A stretch of DNA of 34,227 bases from RGIG7378 sp045588325 (GCA_045588325.1 JAZNEA010000082.1:1-34227); one strand, 5' to 3'; numbered from the stretch's first letter, positions 22,183 to 30,348 are shown. Notes: generated by a model from the letters alone, not told the origin. A program made the numbers and translations.

Positions 22183-23985
22183 ATGGCTGGAGAAATATTA
22201 AAGCGCTGTGAGATAGACGACAAGTATAAGTGGAGATTGGACCACTTGTATGCCACAGATGAGCTGGCAGAGGCAGATATTGCCAAGATTTCTGAGATGG
22301 CCAATGAGATTGAGACCTACAAGGGACATCTGGGCGACAGCGCAGAGACTCTTTATAAGTGCGTGACTCTCGTTGAAGATATGGACCAGATTATTGGCAA
22401 GGTATACTGCTATGCACGCATGCACAGAGACGAGGATGGCACAGTAACCAAGTACCAGGCCATGAGCGCCAAGTGTATGGCTATGGTCAACGAGGCCATG
22501 TCAAAGTTGGCATTCTTTACACCCGAGATTATAGACATTCCTGCGGACAAGCTGGCAGAGTTCATGCAGTACGAACCCCTCAAGATGTTCGACAAGTATA
22601 TGGAATACATCCTGCGCACCAAGGCCCACGTCCTCTCTAAGGAGCAGGAGACAGCCCTGGCTGCCATGGCAGAGGCAACTGATGCTCCCTCTGAGATTTT
22701 CACCGTGTTCACCAACACAAACATGCCCTTCCCCACCGTTACTGACGAGGATGGCCAGCAGACCCAGCTCTCTCAGGGCAGATACAGCACATTCCTGGAT
22801 AGCGATAAGAGATCTGTTCGCGAAGAGGCATTCAACAAGATGTACGACACATATGGTCAGTACAACGACACATTTGCCACCATCTTTGGTTATGAGTGTA
22901 AGAACCACGTTAACGATGCTAAACTCCGCGGATTTGGCAGCGCACTGGAGTCCTCTCTGTTTAGCGACAACATTTCCACTGACGTATATAACAACCTGAT
23001 CGAGACCATTCACCAGAATCTGCCCACATTCCACCGCTACCTTGCCCTGCGCAAGAAGCTTTTGGGCCTTGATGAGCTACATATGTACGACCTGTACACT
23101 CCTCTGGTAGAGAGCGATATTAAGAACATCCCTTATGAGAAGGCTCAGGAGATGGTATTGGAGGGTCTGGCTGTCTTGGGCGAGGACTACAGCAACCTGC
23201 TTAAGGAGTCCTATAACAATGGCTGGATTGACGTATATGAGAACGTAGGCAAGCGCTCTGGTGCATATTCCTGGGGTTCCTACGATACACATCCATATGT
23301 ATGTCTCAACTACCATGGTTCCATCAACGATGTTTGCACCATTGCCCACGAGCTGGGTCACGCCATGCATTCATACAAGACAAACAGCACTCAGCCATAC
23401 ATCTATTCTAATTACAAGCTGTTTGTGGCAGAGGTTGCATCAACTGTTAACGAGGTGCTGTTGCTCACCGATATGATCAACAAGTCCACAGACAAGAAGG
23501 AAAAGGCCTTCCTGATCAACCACTTCCTGGAGGAGTGCCGAGGAACCCTCTTCCGCCAGACTATGTTTGCAGAGTTTGAGCGCAATGCTCACCAGATGGT
23601 GGAGAACGGTCAGCCCCTGACTGCTGAGGCTCTTAACCAGATGTACTATGATCTTAACAAGCTGTACTTTGGCGATGACATGGTAGTAGATGAGAAGATT
23701 AAGTACGAGTGGTCCAGAATCCCCCACTTCTACCGCAACTTCTATGTATATAAGTACGCCACCGGATTCTCCGCAGCCAATGCATTGGCCAGTGGCATCC
23801 TGGCAGACGGCCAGCCCGCTCTTGACAAGTACTTTGGCTTCCTGAGCAGTGGATGTGTGGATTATCCTCTCGAGATCCTTAAGGCAGCAGGTGTAGATAT
23901 GGCCTCTCCTGCTCCCGTCCAGGCAACCTGCGATAAGTTCGCCCAGATGCTGGATATGCTGGAGGAGTTAACCGCCGACCTATAA
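22183..23985 (+). CDS. pepF: Oligoendopeptidase F (M3 zinc peptidase)
   Basis: A 600-residue cytoplasmic metallopeptidase that cleaves short peptides. The zinc motif HELGH lies at residues 389-393 (IAHELGHAMHSY), with the third ligand Glu417 in AEVASTVNEVLL. The family N-terminal sequence YKWRLDHLYATDELAEAD and the C-terminal IPHFYRNFYVYKYATGFSAA match PepF. Length is normal. AGGAGG precedes ATG. Codon use is strongly biased to a few codons, suggesting high expression. Confidence 0.97.
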   Translation: MAGEILKRCEIDDKYKWRLDHLYATDELAEADIAKISEMANEIETYKGHLGDSAETLYKCVTLVEDMDQIIGKVYCYARMHRDEDGTVTKYQAMSAKCMAMVNEAMSKLAFFTPEIIDIPADKLAEFMQYEPLKMFDKYMEYILRTKAHVLSKEQETALAAMAEATDAPSEIFTVFTNTNMPFPTVTDEDGQQTQLSQGRYSTFLDSDKRSVREEAFNKMYDTYGQYNDTFATIFGYECKNHVNDAKLRGFGSALESSLFSDNISTDVYNNLIETIHQNLPTFHRYLALRKKLLGLDELHMYDLYTPLVESDIKNIPYEKAQEMVLEGLAVLGEDYSNLLKESYNNGWIDVYENVGKRSGAYSWGSYDTHPYVCLNYHGSINDVCTIAHELGHAMHSYKTNSTQPYIYSNYKLFVAEVASTVNEVLLLTDMINKSTDKKEKAFLINHFLEECRGTLFRQTMFAEFERNAHQMVENGQPLTAEALNQMYYDLNKLYFGDDMVVDEKIKYEWSRIPHFYRNFYVYKYATGFSAANALASGILADGQPALDKYFGFLSSGCVDYPLEILKAAGVDMASPAPVQATCDKFAQMLDMLEELTADL

Positions 23986-23998
23986 TGTGACGCAAAAT

Positions 23999-24033
23999 AA
24001 AGGGGGTTCCCGCGTGAGGGAACCCCCTTTTTG
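23999..24033 (+). terminator. Strong terminator after pepF
   Basis: A perfect 13-bp stem (AAAGGGGGTTCCC, 23999-24011, with 24018-24030), a 6-nt loop and a T run. The A-rich left flank means it may also stop the convergent minus-strand gene. Confidence 0.93.
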
Positions 24034-24058
24034 TTTATCAGGCTAGATTGATGTTAGG

Positions 24059-24337
24059 TTATTCTTTGATTGCTTTCCAGGCCTCTTTCCCCTTTTTAGT
24101 CAACGAATAAGGGTATTCATCATGCTCATTTTTCCAGCTATAATTGACAGAAACATACCCTTCATCTGTCATTTCATCTAATAGCATTTTAACTTCTGTA
24201 GGGGATATTTTAACCTCAACAGCTGATCTGAAGAATTCTACTATTTGAGTAAAAGCTTCATCATCTTGAATTAAACAATCTAAAATATATTCTTTGGTTG
24301 TCATATTGTCCAACATCAACTTACCTTTCTCGTTCAT
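24059..24337 (-). CDS. Small winged-helix-like protein
   Basis: A 92-residue protein whose pattern suits a winged helix: YILDCLIQDDEAFTQIVEFF, then SPTEVKMLLDEMTDEGYVSV, then a wing with EYPYSLTKKGKEAWKAI at the end. That last part resembles the PadR/ArsR-like ending in which the wing leads to a helix. I cannot place it in a named family. The start at 24337 has GGGAG six bases before it; two later ATGs are possible. A direct repeat between its own -35 and -10 may be a target of autoregulation. Confidence 0.65.
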   Translation of the reverse strand: MNEKGKLMLDNMTTKEYILDCLIQDDEAFTQIVEFFRSAVEVKISPTEVKMLLDEMTDEGYVSVNYSWKNEHDEYPYSLTKKGKEAWKAIKE

Positions 24338-24370
24338 GTGCTTCTCCCTTAATTTAGTATTTAGATCCCA

Positions 24371-24399
24371 TTTATAGCGTGACCATATGACCATAGCAA
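24371..24399 (-). promoter_or_regulatory. Promoter of the winged-helix gene with repeat in the spacer
   Basis: On the minus strand TTGCTA (24394-24399), 17-nt spacer, TATAAA (24371-24376). The spacer and the adjoining base pairs contain two copies of the 8-mer TGACCATA in tandem on the plus strand (24380-24387 and 24388-24395). Confidence 0.55.
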
Positions 24400-24470
24400 C
24401 CAGAACTTTTCACTTTTCACTTTTATCTTTCCAACTTTATTCACTCTTATCTCTTAACTCTTATCTGAAC
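24400..24470 (-). repeat. Purine-rich low-complexity stretch
   Basis: On the minus strand it is made of short imperfect units such as GATAAGAGTTAAGAGATAAG and AAAAGTGAAAAGTGAAAAGT. It lies between the nicotinamidase gene and the winged-helix promoter. I see no hairpin terminator in it. Confidence 0.6.
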
Positions 24471-24487
24471 CAAGCTCCCCTTCGCCC

Positions 24488-24997
24488 TCACAAAACCTTT
24501 ATTTGGCACATCTTCATGGCCTCCAGAGCATTCTCGTGAGATGCTGGAGTAACTCCGGCGCAGCCTCGGCTATCTACTAAGAGAGGCACCTCCGGATAAA
24601 ATGCCTTCACCACCATGGCATTGGATATTACACAAATGTCCGTACACAACCCCATAAATGTAATGCTATCAATATCACCCAATTCTGCCAGCACTTTTAC
24701 CAACTCTGTGGAACCAAATGTAACCTTATCTATGGCCTGGGTCCTGCGCAACTCCTCCAGCTCTGAGCGTATCTGCCAACCCTCTGTACCCTGAATACAG
24801 TGAGGCACTGGCAGGTTGTGGCCCTCCTGGGTGTCCATGTAATTCTCCTGATGTGTATCACGAGTAAACAAAACCACGCCATCAAAATCAGCAATTGCCT
24901 GCCTGACATACGGGACAATAGCCTGAGCCTCCGGTGTACCCAATGCTCCGTCAATAAAATCATTCTGCATATCCACTACAACTAAAACCTTAGCCAT
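24488..24997 (-). CDS. Nicotinamidase/isochorismatase-like cysteine hydrolase
   Basis: A 169-residue cysteine hydrolase. The triad is visible as Asp9 (VVDMQNDFIDG), Lys91 (DKVTFGSTE) and Cys122 (GLCTDICVISN). Metal-type residues are in FTRDTHQENY and GHNLPVPHC, the pattern of nicotinamidase PncA, which turns nicotinamide into nicotinate for NAD salvage. Isochorismatase-like enzymes share the fold, so the substrate is inferred, not shown. The start has GGAGG five bases upstream. It has its own promoter and follows the VWA gene. Confidence 0.85.
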   Translation of the reverse strand: MAKVLVVVDMQNDFIDGALGTPEAQAIVPYVRQAIADFDGVVLFTRDTHQENYMDTQEGHNLPVPHCIQGTEGWQIRSELEELRRTQAIDKVTFGSTELVKVLAELGDIDSITFMGLCTDICVISNAMVVKAFYPEVPLLVDSRGCAGVTPASHENALEAMKMCQIKVL

Positions 24998-25039
24998 ATT
25001 TGCCTCCAATCCTATGTGCGTAGTATTTCCATATACAAA

Positions 25040-25069
25040 AGTTTATTCCATCGCAAAATAGCTTGTCAA
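25040..25069 (-). promoter_or_regulatory. Promoter of the nicotinamidase-like gene
   Basis: On the minus strand TTGACA (25064-25069), an 18-nt spacer and TAAACT (25040-25045). Confidence 0.55.
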
Positions 25070-25085
25070 GAGTCACCACTGACAC

Positions 25086-25730
25086 CTACCCCCTGGTCTT
25101 TACATCACGCTCTATCTGCTCCTTCCAACTATCGTCAATTTGGGAATTGCGCCTATAACTCTCAATCACCATGTCCATGACAGCATAATTTAGTCCGGTT
25201 CCCTGCTTGTCACTGCGATATGTGACAGCCCTGTTTCTGGCAATGCCAAAATCCGCTGCCGTCCCCTCTGCGTCTATGTTCGCACCCAGGAACAGGAACT
25301 CCCAGCCATACCTTTCCCTCTGCCTCAAAATCATGTCGCGCACCTTGCTGATAGAATACCTGCGGCTGGCGTTCTCCATTCCATCCGTTGTAATCACAAA
25401 GAGAGTCTTGCCAGGCACATCCTCTGGCCTTGCATACTTGTGAACGTTTCCAATGTGGTGAATGGCTCCTCCAACTGCATCCAACAACGCAGTGCACCCT
25501 CCAACGCAGTAATCCTCTCTGGTCATGGGCCGCACCTGTTGCAGATCAACTCTGTCATGCACCACCTTTTGCTCACTGTCAAATAGCACTGTAGACACAT
25601 AGCACTTGCCATCTATTTCCTTCTGCTTGGCAATCATAGAATTAAATCCTCCGATGGTGTCTGCCTCCAGTCCAGACATGGAACCGCTCCTATCCAGTAT
25701 AAAAACCAACTCAGTAATGTTATTCTTCAT
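25086..25730 (-). CDS. von Willebrand A domain protein
   Basis: A 214-residue single-domain VWA protein. The MIDAS is complete: DRSGS (Asp13-x-Ser15-x-Ser17), Thr in GGCTALLDAVGG and Asp in ITTDGMENAS. No signal peptide or membrane segment is present, so it is cytoplasmic. Such VWA proteins bind partners through a divalent metal; related ones occur beside tellurite-resistance and chaperone-like systems, but no ter gene is here. The start at 25730 has GGAGG five bases upstream. It follows the macrodomain gene after a terminator-like hairpin. Confidence 0.9.
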   Translation of the reverse strand: MKNNITELVFILDRSGSMSGLEADTIGGFNSMIAKQKEIDGKCYVSTVLFDSEQKVVHDRVDLQQVRPMTREDYCVGGCTALLDAVGGAIHHIGNVHKYARPEDVPGKTLFVITTDGMENASRRYSISKVRDMILRQRERYGWEFLFLGANIDAEGTAADFGIARNRAVTYRSDKQGTGLNYAVMDMVIESYRRNSQIDDSWKEQIERDVKTRG

Positions 25731-25740
25731 AATTTCCTCC

Positions 25741-25772
25741 AAAAAATAAGATTGCAGTTATCTCTGCAATCT
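25741..25772 (-). terminator. Terminator or attenuator before the VWA gene
   Basis: A perfect 9-bp stem (AGATTGCAG with CTGCAATCT, 25749-25757 and 25764-25772), a 6-nt loop, then TATTTTTT on the minus strand. The T run abuts the GGAGG of the VWA gene. A TATAAT lies about 25 nt upstream of the hairpin on the same strand. Confidence 0.75.
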
Positions 25773-25819
25773 CATAATAGGAAAAGTTATTATATTAATG
25801 GTCGCCCCGCCAGCGACAT

Positions 25820-26800
25820 TTATCCCAGCAGGCTCTGGTCAAATGCAAATAGTGCCTGATTGATCTGATAAATATCGTATATCCCCTTTTCGATGAAATA
25901 CTGTACGATCAGATCAAATTTGTTGCTCCGGGACAGGGCAAATCCAGCCTTGCGCAGCAAATCCTCTGTTCCATCCAAATCCAATTCCAGTGCCACCGCA
26001 AAGGCAATTGCTGTAGGCTTACTGGGCTTGTAGTGGATGTCGCTGCGAATCTTAGAAAACAATTTCCTGTCGATATTGGCTCTCTTGTAGCACTCCACAT
26101 CTGTCATACCACTCTCGTCGATCTTGCGCAGCAACGTCTGAGAAAAGCTCTCGTCCATATTAGCAATGGCATCCTCTATGCTGCGTGGCGCCGCACCTTG
26201 GCTTCTCATCATCAAGGGCTCCATTTGCAGGAATCTCGCCTCGCTGTTGCGTCTATACTTGATCAGATGCTCACTGACATAGGCCTCATCTATGTATTCC
26301 TTGATATCTGCCTGCAATTTAGCTCCAATAGTTACAGCCTGTCTATCGAAAAGGACTATGTATACCGTCATTTCGTTCTGCAACAGGAATCTGGCAATGG
26401 TCTCCACCGCCACCTCCAATGCCTGAACCTTAGGGTACCCATACACACCAGATGAAATCAAAGGGAATGCAACTGTCTCACAACCATGATCTCTGGCCAA
26501 TTGTAGTGACCTGGTATAGCATGATGCCAGCAAATCTCTCTCCCCTCGACCACCGCCGAACCAAACAGGTCCCACTGTATGGATCACGTATTTGCCAGGC
26601 AACCTGTATGCGCCTGTGATCTTCGCATCTCCTGTGGAGCATCCGCCCAAACCTCGGCACTCCTCCAAAAGTTCAGGTCCTGCTGCCTGGTGGATAGCCC
26701 CATCTACTCCTCCCCCTCCCAAAAGAGAGGTGTTGGCGGCATTTACAATGGCATCCACCTGCATCTTGGTTATGTCGTGCCTGATAATATGTAATGGCAT
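25820..26800 (-). CDS. Macrodomain protein fused to an HTH-like helical domain
   Basis: A 326-residue two-domain protein. The macrodomain (about 1-150) has VDAIVNAANTSLLGGGGVDG (15-34), STGDAKITGAYRLPGKYVIHTVGP and FPLISSGVYGYP. These loops bind ADP-ribose; members hydrolyse O-acetyl-ADP-ribose or remove ADP-ribose from proteins. The C-terminal domain (about 215-326) reads SFSQTLLRKIDESGMTDVEC, RANIDRKLFSKIRSD and KFDLIVQYFIEKGIYDIYQI, resembling a Cro-like helix-turn-helix with a helical tail. Similar fusions occur in Firmicutes; the second domain's role is unknown. The start has GAGG five bases upstream. It lies 20 bases behind the fabG-like gene. Confidence 0.88.
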   Translation of the reverse strand: MPLHIIRHDITKMQVDAIVNAANTSLLGGGGVDGAIHQAAGPELLEECRGLGGCSTGDAKITGAYRLPGKYVIHTVGPVWFGGGRGERDLLASCYTRSLQLARDHGCETVAFPLISSGVYGYPKVQALEVAVETIARFLLQNEMTVYIVLFDRQAVTIGAKLQADIKEYIDEAYVSEHLIKYRRNSEARFLQMEPLMMRSQGAAPRSIEDAIANMDESFSQTLLRKIDESGMTDVECYKRANIDRKLFSKIRSDIHYKPSKPTAIAFAVALELDLDGTEDLLRKAGFALSRSNKFDLIVQYFIEKGIYDIYQINQALFAFDQSLLG

Positions 26801-26820
26801 AAATACCTCGCTTTAACTAC

Positions 26821-27558
26821 CTAAACAATACCGCCTGTGACCCCGAGAACCTGCCCTGTCACAAAGGAGGCCTCCTGAGATGCCAGGAACAGACACACAT
26901 TGGCTACCTCCTCGGGCCTGCCTATCCTGCACAAGGGAGTTTCGTCTGCAATCTGTGCCACATCCTCTGGACTCAGACAATGATTCATCTCCGTGTCTAT
27001 CATACCCGGAGCAACACAGTTCACCCTGATTCCGGAAGGGCCTAGTTCCTTTGCCAGAGCCTTGGTAAGTCCAATAATGCCAGCCTTGGTTGCAGAATAA
27101 GCCGCCTCGCATGAAGCGCCCTCCTGTCCCCACATAGATGACACGGTAACAATGCTACCACTGTGTCTGCGCACCATATGAGGTATAGTCTGTCTGCAAG
27201 CGTAGAAAACTCCGCTCAAGTTGGTCCCTACTATTTTGTCCCACTGTTGGTCGGTCATATCGGACAGCAGTCCCATATGGGCAATGCCTGCATTGCAAAC
27301 CAGCGTGTCTATAGTCCCATGTTCTGCCACAAATGCCTGGATCATGTCAGCAACCTGTGACGAATCGGACACGTCACACCTATAGGTAGTCGCACTGACA
27401 CCGAATTGCCTGCTCAGCCTGTCTGCCAACTCCTGTGCCCTCTGCTGGCTGTTGGCGTAATTTATGCCCACATCATAGCCTGCCTGGGCAAAAACCTCAG
27501 CTATAGCTGCTCCTATCCCACGGGATCCGCCTGTAATTAATACTGTCTTTCTTGCCAT
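26821..27558 (-). CDS. FabG-like short-chain dehydrogenase/reductase
   Basis: A 245-residue SDR with TGGSRGIG (about 9-16), VCNAGIAHMG, the catalytic Ser in VTVSSMWGQEG and YSATK, and the C-terminal FVTGQVLGVTGG. It resembles 3-oxoacyl-ACP reductase FabG. A stand-alone copy with no other fatty-acid gene around could act on another carbonyl compound, so I give no symbol. It starts five bases after the stop of the PLP protein, and the macrodomain gene follows by 20 bases. Confidence 0.9.
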   Translation of the reverse strand: MARKTVLITGGSRGIGAAIAEVFAQAGYDVGINYANSQQRAQELADRLSRQFGVSATTYRCDVSDSSQVADMIQAFVAEHGTIDTLVCNAGIAHMGLLSDMTDQQWDKIVGTNLSGVFYACRQTIPHMVRRHSGSIVTVSSMWGQEGASCEAAYSATKAGIIGLTKALAKELGPSGIRVNCVAPGMIDTEMNHCLSPEDVAQIADETPLCRIGRPEEVANVCLFLASQEASFVTGQVLGVTGGIV

Positions 27559-27563
27559 CTCTC

Positions 27564-28820
27564 TTATCCTCTAAGCATTTCGTCTATGGCCAGCATTATG
27601 CCCAGTTTGCCATACTCATATGTGAGGCCTCCCTGCATATATGCCGTATATGGGGGACAAATAGGTCCGTCGCAAGAAAGCTCACTGGTTGCTCCTGTGA
27701 CAAATGTGCCACTAGCCATTACCTCGTCATGTGGATATCCAGGCATAGGACCTGCCTCAGGTGTTACGTATGAGTCTATGGGGGAACTATGCTGAATGCC
27801 ACAGCAGAATTTGATCAGGTTCTCTGGTGTCTCCAGGTCCATTGTCTGCACGATGTCAGTTCTCTTTTCGTCGTATCTGGGGCTGATCCCCTTAAATCCT
27901 GCCAATTCCAGCATGCGTGCGGCGAAGATCTGTGTCTTGAGTGACGCACATACTGTGGCTGGTGCCAGGAAAATCCCCTTGTAGAAGCTGGCCAGCTGGT
28001 TCATGTTCGCGCCCAGGTCCTTGCCCACGCAGGGAGCTGTGAATCTCTCTGCAATATCGTTAATAACGTCTGTCCTGCCTACGCAATACGCACCTGTTAC
28101 TGCAACGCCTGCTCCCAGATTCTTCATCATGGAACCAACAATTACGTCGGCACCAACGTGGGTGGGCTCTCTGGTCTCACAAAAATCTCCGTAGCAATTG
28201 TCCACCAAGACGATTGCGTCAGGATCTGCCTCCTTAACTACCTTGATGGCCTCCCCAATCTGGTCAATAGTGAGACTGTCTCGGTGGGCATATCCACGAC
28301 TGCGCTGAATTGCAACCACCTTTACGTCCCTGCGTGATACTCTGCGACGGATGGCGTCCAGGTCAAATGCATTGCCCTGGAGCTCAATCTCCTCGTATTT
28401 GATGCCGTGGGCCATAAGTGAATTGCGGCTATTGCCAGAAAGTCCGATAATACTGCACATCGTGTCGTATGGGCGGCCTGAAATACTGAGCATTATGTCG
28501 CCGTATTTTAAAAGTCCACCAAAAGCGACAGCTAAGGCGTGTGTGCCCGACATTAACTGGGCTCTGACCAAAGCATCCTCTCCACCAAAGACCTGGGCGT
28601 ACAGTCTCTCCAGCTTTTCTCTGCCGGGATCCGAAAATCCATAGCCTGTCACCTCCAAAAAGTCAGTTGTGGAAACTCTCTGGTCTCTGAATGCCTTTAG
28701 CACTCTGGCACTGATCTCCATGGCCGTCTCCTCGGCCTCCTTGAAAAAGGGTGCGCAGTCAATCTCTGCCTGATGAGCATACTGCTTAACTCTCTCGCTA
28801 ATATCAAAACCGTAATACAT
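27564..28820 (-). CDS. Methionine gamma-lyase family PLP protein
   Basis: A 418-residue fold-type I PLP protein of the family also labelled 'aluminium resistance protein'. PLP-binding features are SGTHALAVAFGGLL, VDNCYGDFCETREPTHVGAD and the lysine in GSMMKNLGAGVAVTGAYCVG. The start MYYGFDISERVKQYA and length are typical. Relationship to Cys/Met metabolism enzymes suggests C-S lyase activity, but the true substrate is not established. GAGGAG stands nine bases before ATG. It heads a three-gene operon with the SDR and the macrodomain protein. Confidence 0.9.
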   Translation of the reverse strand: MYYGFDISERVKQYAHQAEIDCAPFFKEAEETAMEISARVLKAFRDQRVSTTDFLEVTGYGFSDPGREKLERLYAQVFGGEDALVRAQLMSGTHALAVAFGGLLKYGDIMLSISGRPYDTMCSIIGLSGNSRNSLMAHGIKYEEIELQGNAFDLDAIRRRVSRRDVKVVAIQRSRGYAHRDSLTIDQIGEAIKVVKEADPDAIVLVDNCYGDFCETREPTHVGADVIVGSMMKNLGAGVAVTGAYCVGRTDVINDIAERFTAPCVGKDLGANMNQLASFYKGIFLAPATVCASLKTQIFAARMLELAGFKGISPRYDEKRTDIVQTMDLETPENLIKFCCGIQHSSPIDSYVTPEAGPMPGYPHDEVMASGTFVTGATSELSCDGPICPPYTAYMQGGLTYEYGKLGIMLAIDEMLRG

Positions 28821-28871
28821 CTACTATAACTCCTCTATGTTTAGACAGGGCACAATCACCCACTATATTGA

Positions 28872-28900
28872 AGTATTGCTTTTTTCTGCGAAAATTTCAA
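28872..28900 (-). promoter_or_regulatory. Candidate promoter of the PLP-SDR-macrodomain operon
   Basis: On the minus strand TTGAAA (28895-28900), 17-nt spacer, AATACT (28872-28877). The -10 is only fair. Confidence 0.4.
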
Positions 28901-28933
28901 GTCATTTGGCACTGTTTGGACACAAAAAGTTCG

Positions 28934-28965
28934 ACAAAAAAAGGCCTGGCATTTAGCCAGGCCTT
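28934..28965 (-). terminator. Terminator of the CofE-like gene
   Basis: A perfect 10-bp stem (AAGGCCTGGC with GCCAGGCCTT, 28941-28950 and 28956-28965), a 5-nt loop and TTTTT on the minus strand. It ends 14 bases past the stop. A TGTCGAA motif (28930-28936) overlaps the end of the T run. Confidence 0.92.
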
Positions 28966-28978
28966 GATCAAATCAATA

Positions 28979-30178
28979 TCAGGATGTGTAGTTGTCAAAA
29001 TATCCCTGTACAAGAACAACTGGTGTACCCTTGTCGCCGGAACCAGATGTCAGGTCACACAGGGAACCGATAAGGTCTGTCAGCTGACGAGGTGTCGTGC
29101 CCTGAGATGCCATGTTGCCAACCAGGTTGCCTTCCTTCTCCTTAATGCTCTTGGAGATAGCCTCCTTAAGGGCCTCACCGGACAGATCCTTGTAATCATT
29201 GTCTGCCAGATACTTGAGCTTGAGCTCATTGGGTGTACCGATAAGACCATCAGTAAATGCGGGAGAAACAACTGGGTCTGCCAGCAGGCAAATCTTACCC
29301 TGAGGATCCTTGAAAGCGCCATCGCCATATACCATAACCTCGACGTGCTTGCCAGTTGCTGCCAGGACCTGTGCCTGAATATCTAATACCAACTGCTTAC
29401 ACTCTCTGGGGAACAACTTAACCTTGTCCTCTGTAGCCTTGTTGGAACCAAGGAGGCCATACTTCTCGTTGCATCCGCTGCCATTAACGGGCTGGTTGAG
29501 GATCTCATCCAGGTTGCATACGATCCTAGCTCCGTTCTCCATGAGGATGCGCTTTGTGCGCACTCTTGTGTGGATAGAGCAGTTAATAACCTTGTCTGTA
29601 TACTGTAAAATAGCCTTAGGCTGGTTGGCAAAAATGATCTCTACATCTGCGCCTGCCTCGCGAATCAGGTTGCCGTAGTACTCAACGTAATCTACACCAG
29701 TGAACTCGTGCTTATTAACACCAAAGAGCTCTCTGTATCTCTCCTCTGTGAGAACGTCAGAATAGGGGTTAACGCCAGCAGCGTCCAGCTTATCCAAGCT
29801 GACCAGCTCATTGCCCACCTCGTCAGAGGGATAATTCAGCATGAGCACGACCTTGTCTACTCCCTTAGCTATGCCACGAAGGCAGATTGCAAATCGGTTA
29901 CGGGAAAGGATGGGGAAAATAACACCAACCGTGCCTCCACCAAGCTTGGCTCTGACATCGTCTGCAATATCATCCACAGATGCGTAATTGCCCTGGGCTC
30001 TGGCTACGATAGACTCTGTAACGGAGATAACATCTCTGTCTCTGAGCTCAAAACCCTCGTAGGATGCAGCCTCTAACACACTGTTAGAAACTATAGCAGC
30101 GAGGTCATCTCCCTCTCGGATAATAGGGCAGCGAATACCTCTGGATACTGTACCGACTCTTCTTTCATTGTTTGCCAT
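28979..30178 (-). CDS. CofE-like coenzyme F420-0:L-glutamate ligase family protein
   Basis: A 399-residue protein of the F420-0:gamma-glutamyl ligase family, which in archaea and actinobacteria adds glutamate to F420-0. Recognisable stretches are RCPIIREGDDLAAIVSNSV, ELRDRDVISVTESIVARAQG, CNLDEILNQPVNGSGCNEKYG and MVYGDGAFKDPQGKICLLADP. It is much longer than archaeal CofE (about 250), like versions found in Clostridia, which as a rule lack F420. It more likely ligates an amino acid to another substrate. ATG follows only a modest AAGAAG site. It has its own terminator. Confidence 0.82.
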   Translation of the reverse strand: MANNERRVGTVSRGIRCPIIREGDDLAAIVSNSVLEAASYEGFELRDRDVISVTESIVARAQGNYASVDDIADDVRAKLGGGTVGVIFPILSRNRFAICLRGIAKGVDKVVLMLNYPSDEVGNELVSLDKLDAAGVNPYSDVLTEERYRELFGVNKHEFTGVDYVEYYGNLIREAGADVEIIFANQPKAILQYTDKVINCSIHTRVRTKRILMENGARIVCNLDEILNQPVNGSGCNEKYGLLGSNKATEDKVKLFPRECKQLVLDIQAQVLAATGKHVEVMVYGDGAFKDPQGKICLLADPVVSPAFTDGLIGTPNELKLKYLADNDYKDLSGEALKEAISKSIKEKEGNLVGNMASQGTTPRQLTDLIGSLCDLTSGSGDKGTPVVLVQGYFDNYTS

Positions 30179-30348
30179 ATTTAGCGCTTCTTTCTATAGA
30201 ATTTTTGTCATAGAGACAAATTTCATCCACGTTACATTTTTCTACTTTTTGGAGAGATTTTCAAGTGTTTTTTAAAGAAAAATTGCCCCAAAATTAAGAA
30301 ACTTAATAAAATTATTTTTATTAAAATTATCCAAATACATTTTTCACA
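30179..30348. other. A+T-rich intergenic region with a perfect palindrome
   Basis: This gap before the CofE-like gene is very A+T-rich. It contains a perfect 9-bp inverted repeat around 4 nt, TTAATAAAA-ttat-TTTTATTAA (30303-30324), a possible operator. TTGAAA with an AAAAAT box 17 nt on is a poor promoter candidate on the minus strand. I see no gene here. Confidence 0.5.

Noticed and set aside
22588..22594. TTCGACA inside pepF as a Spo0A box
   Set aside because: It encodes conserved protein sequence (MFDKY) deep in the gene; one such 7-mer is expected by chance.
25086..25730. Tellurite resistance cluster
   Set aside because: VWA proteins occur in ter clusters, but no terB/C/D/Z-like gene is present here.
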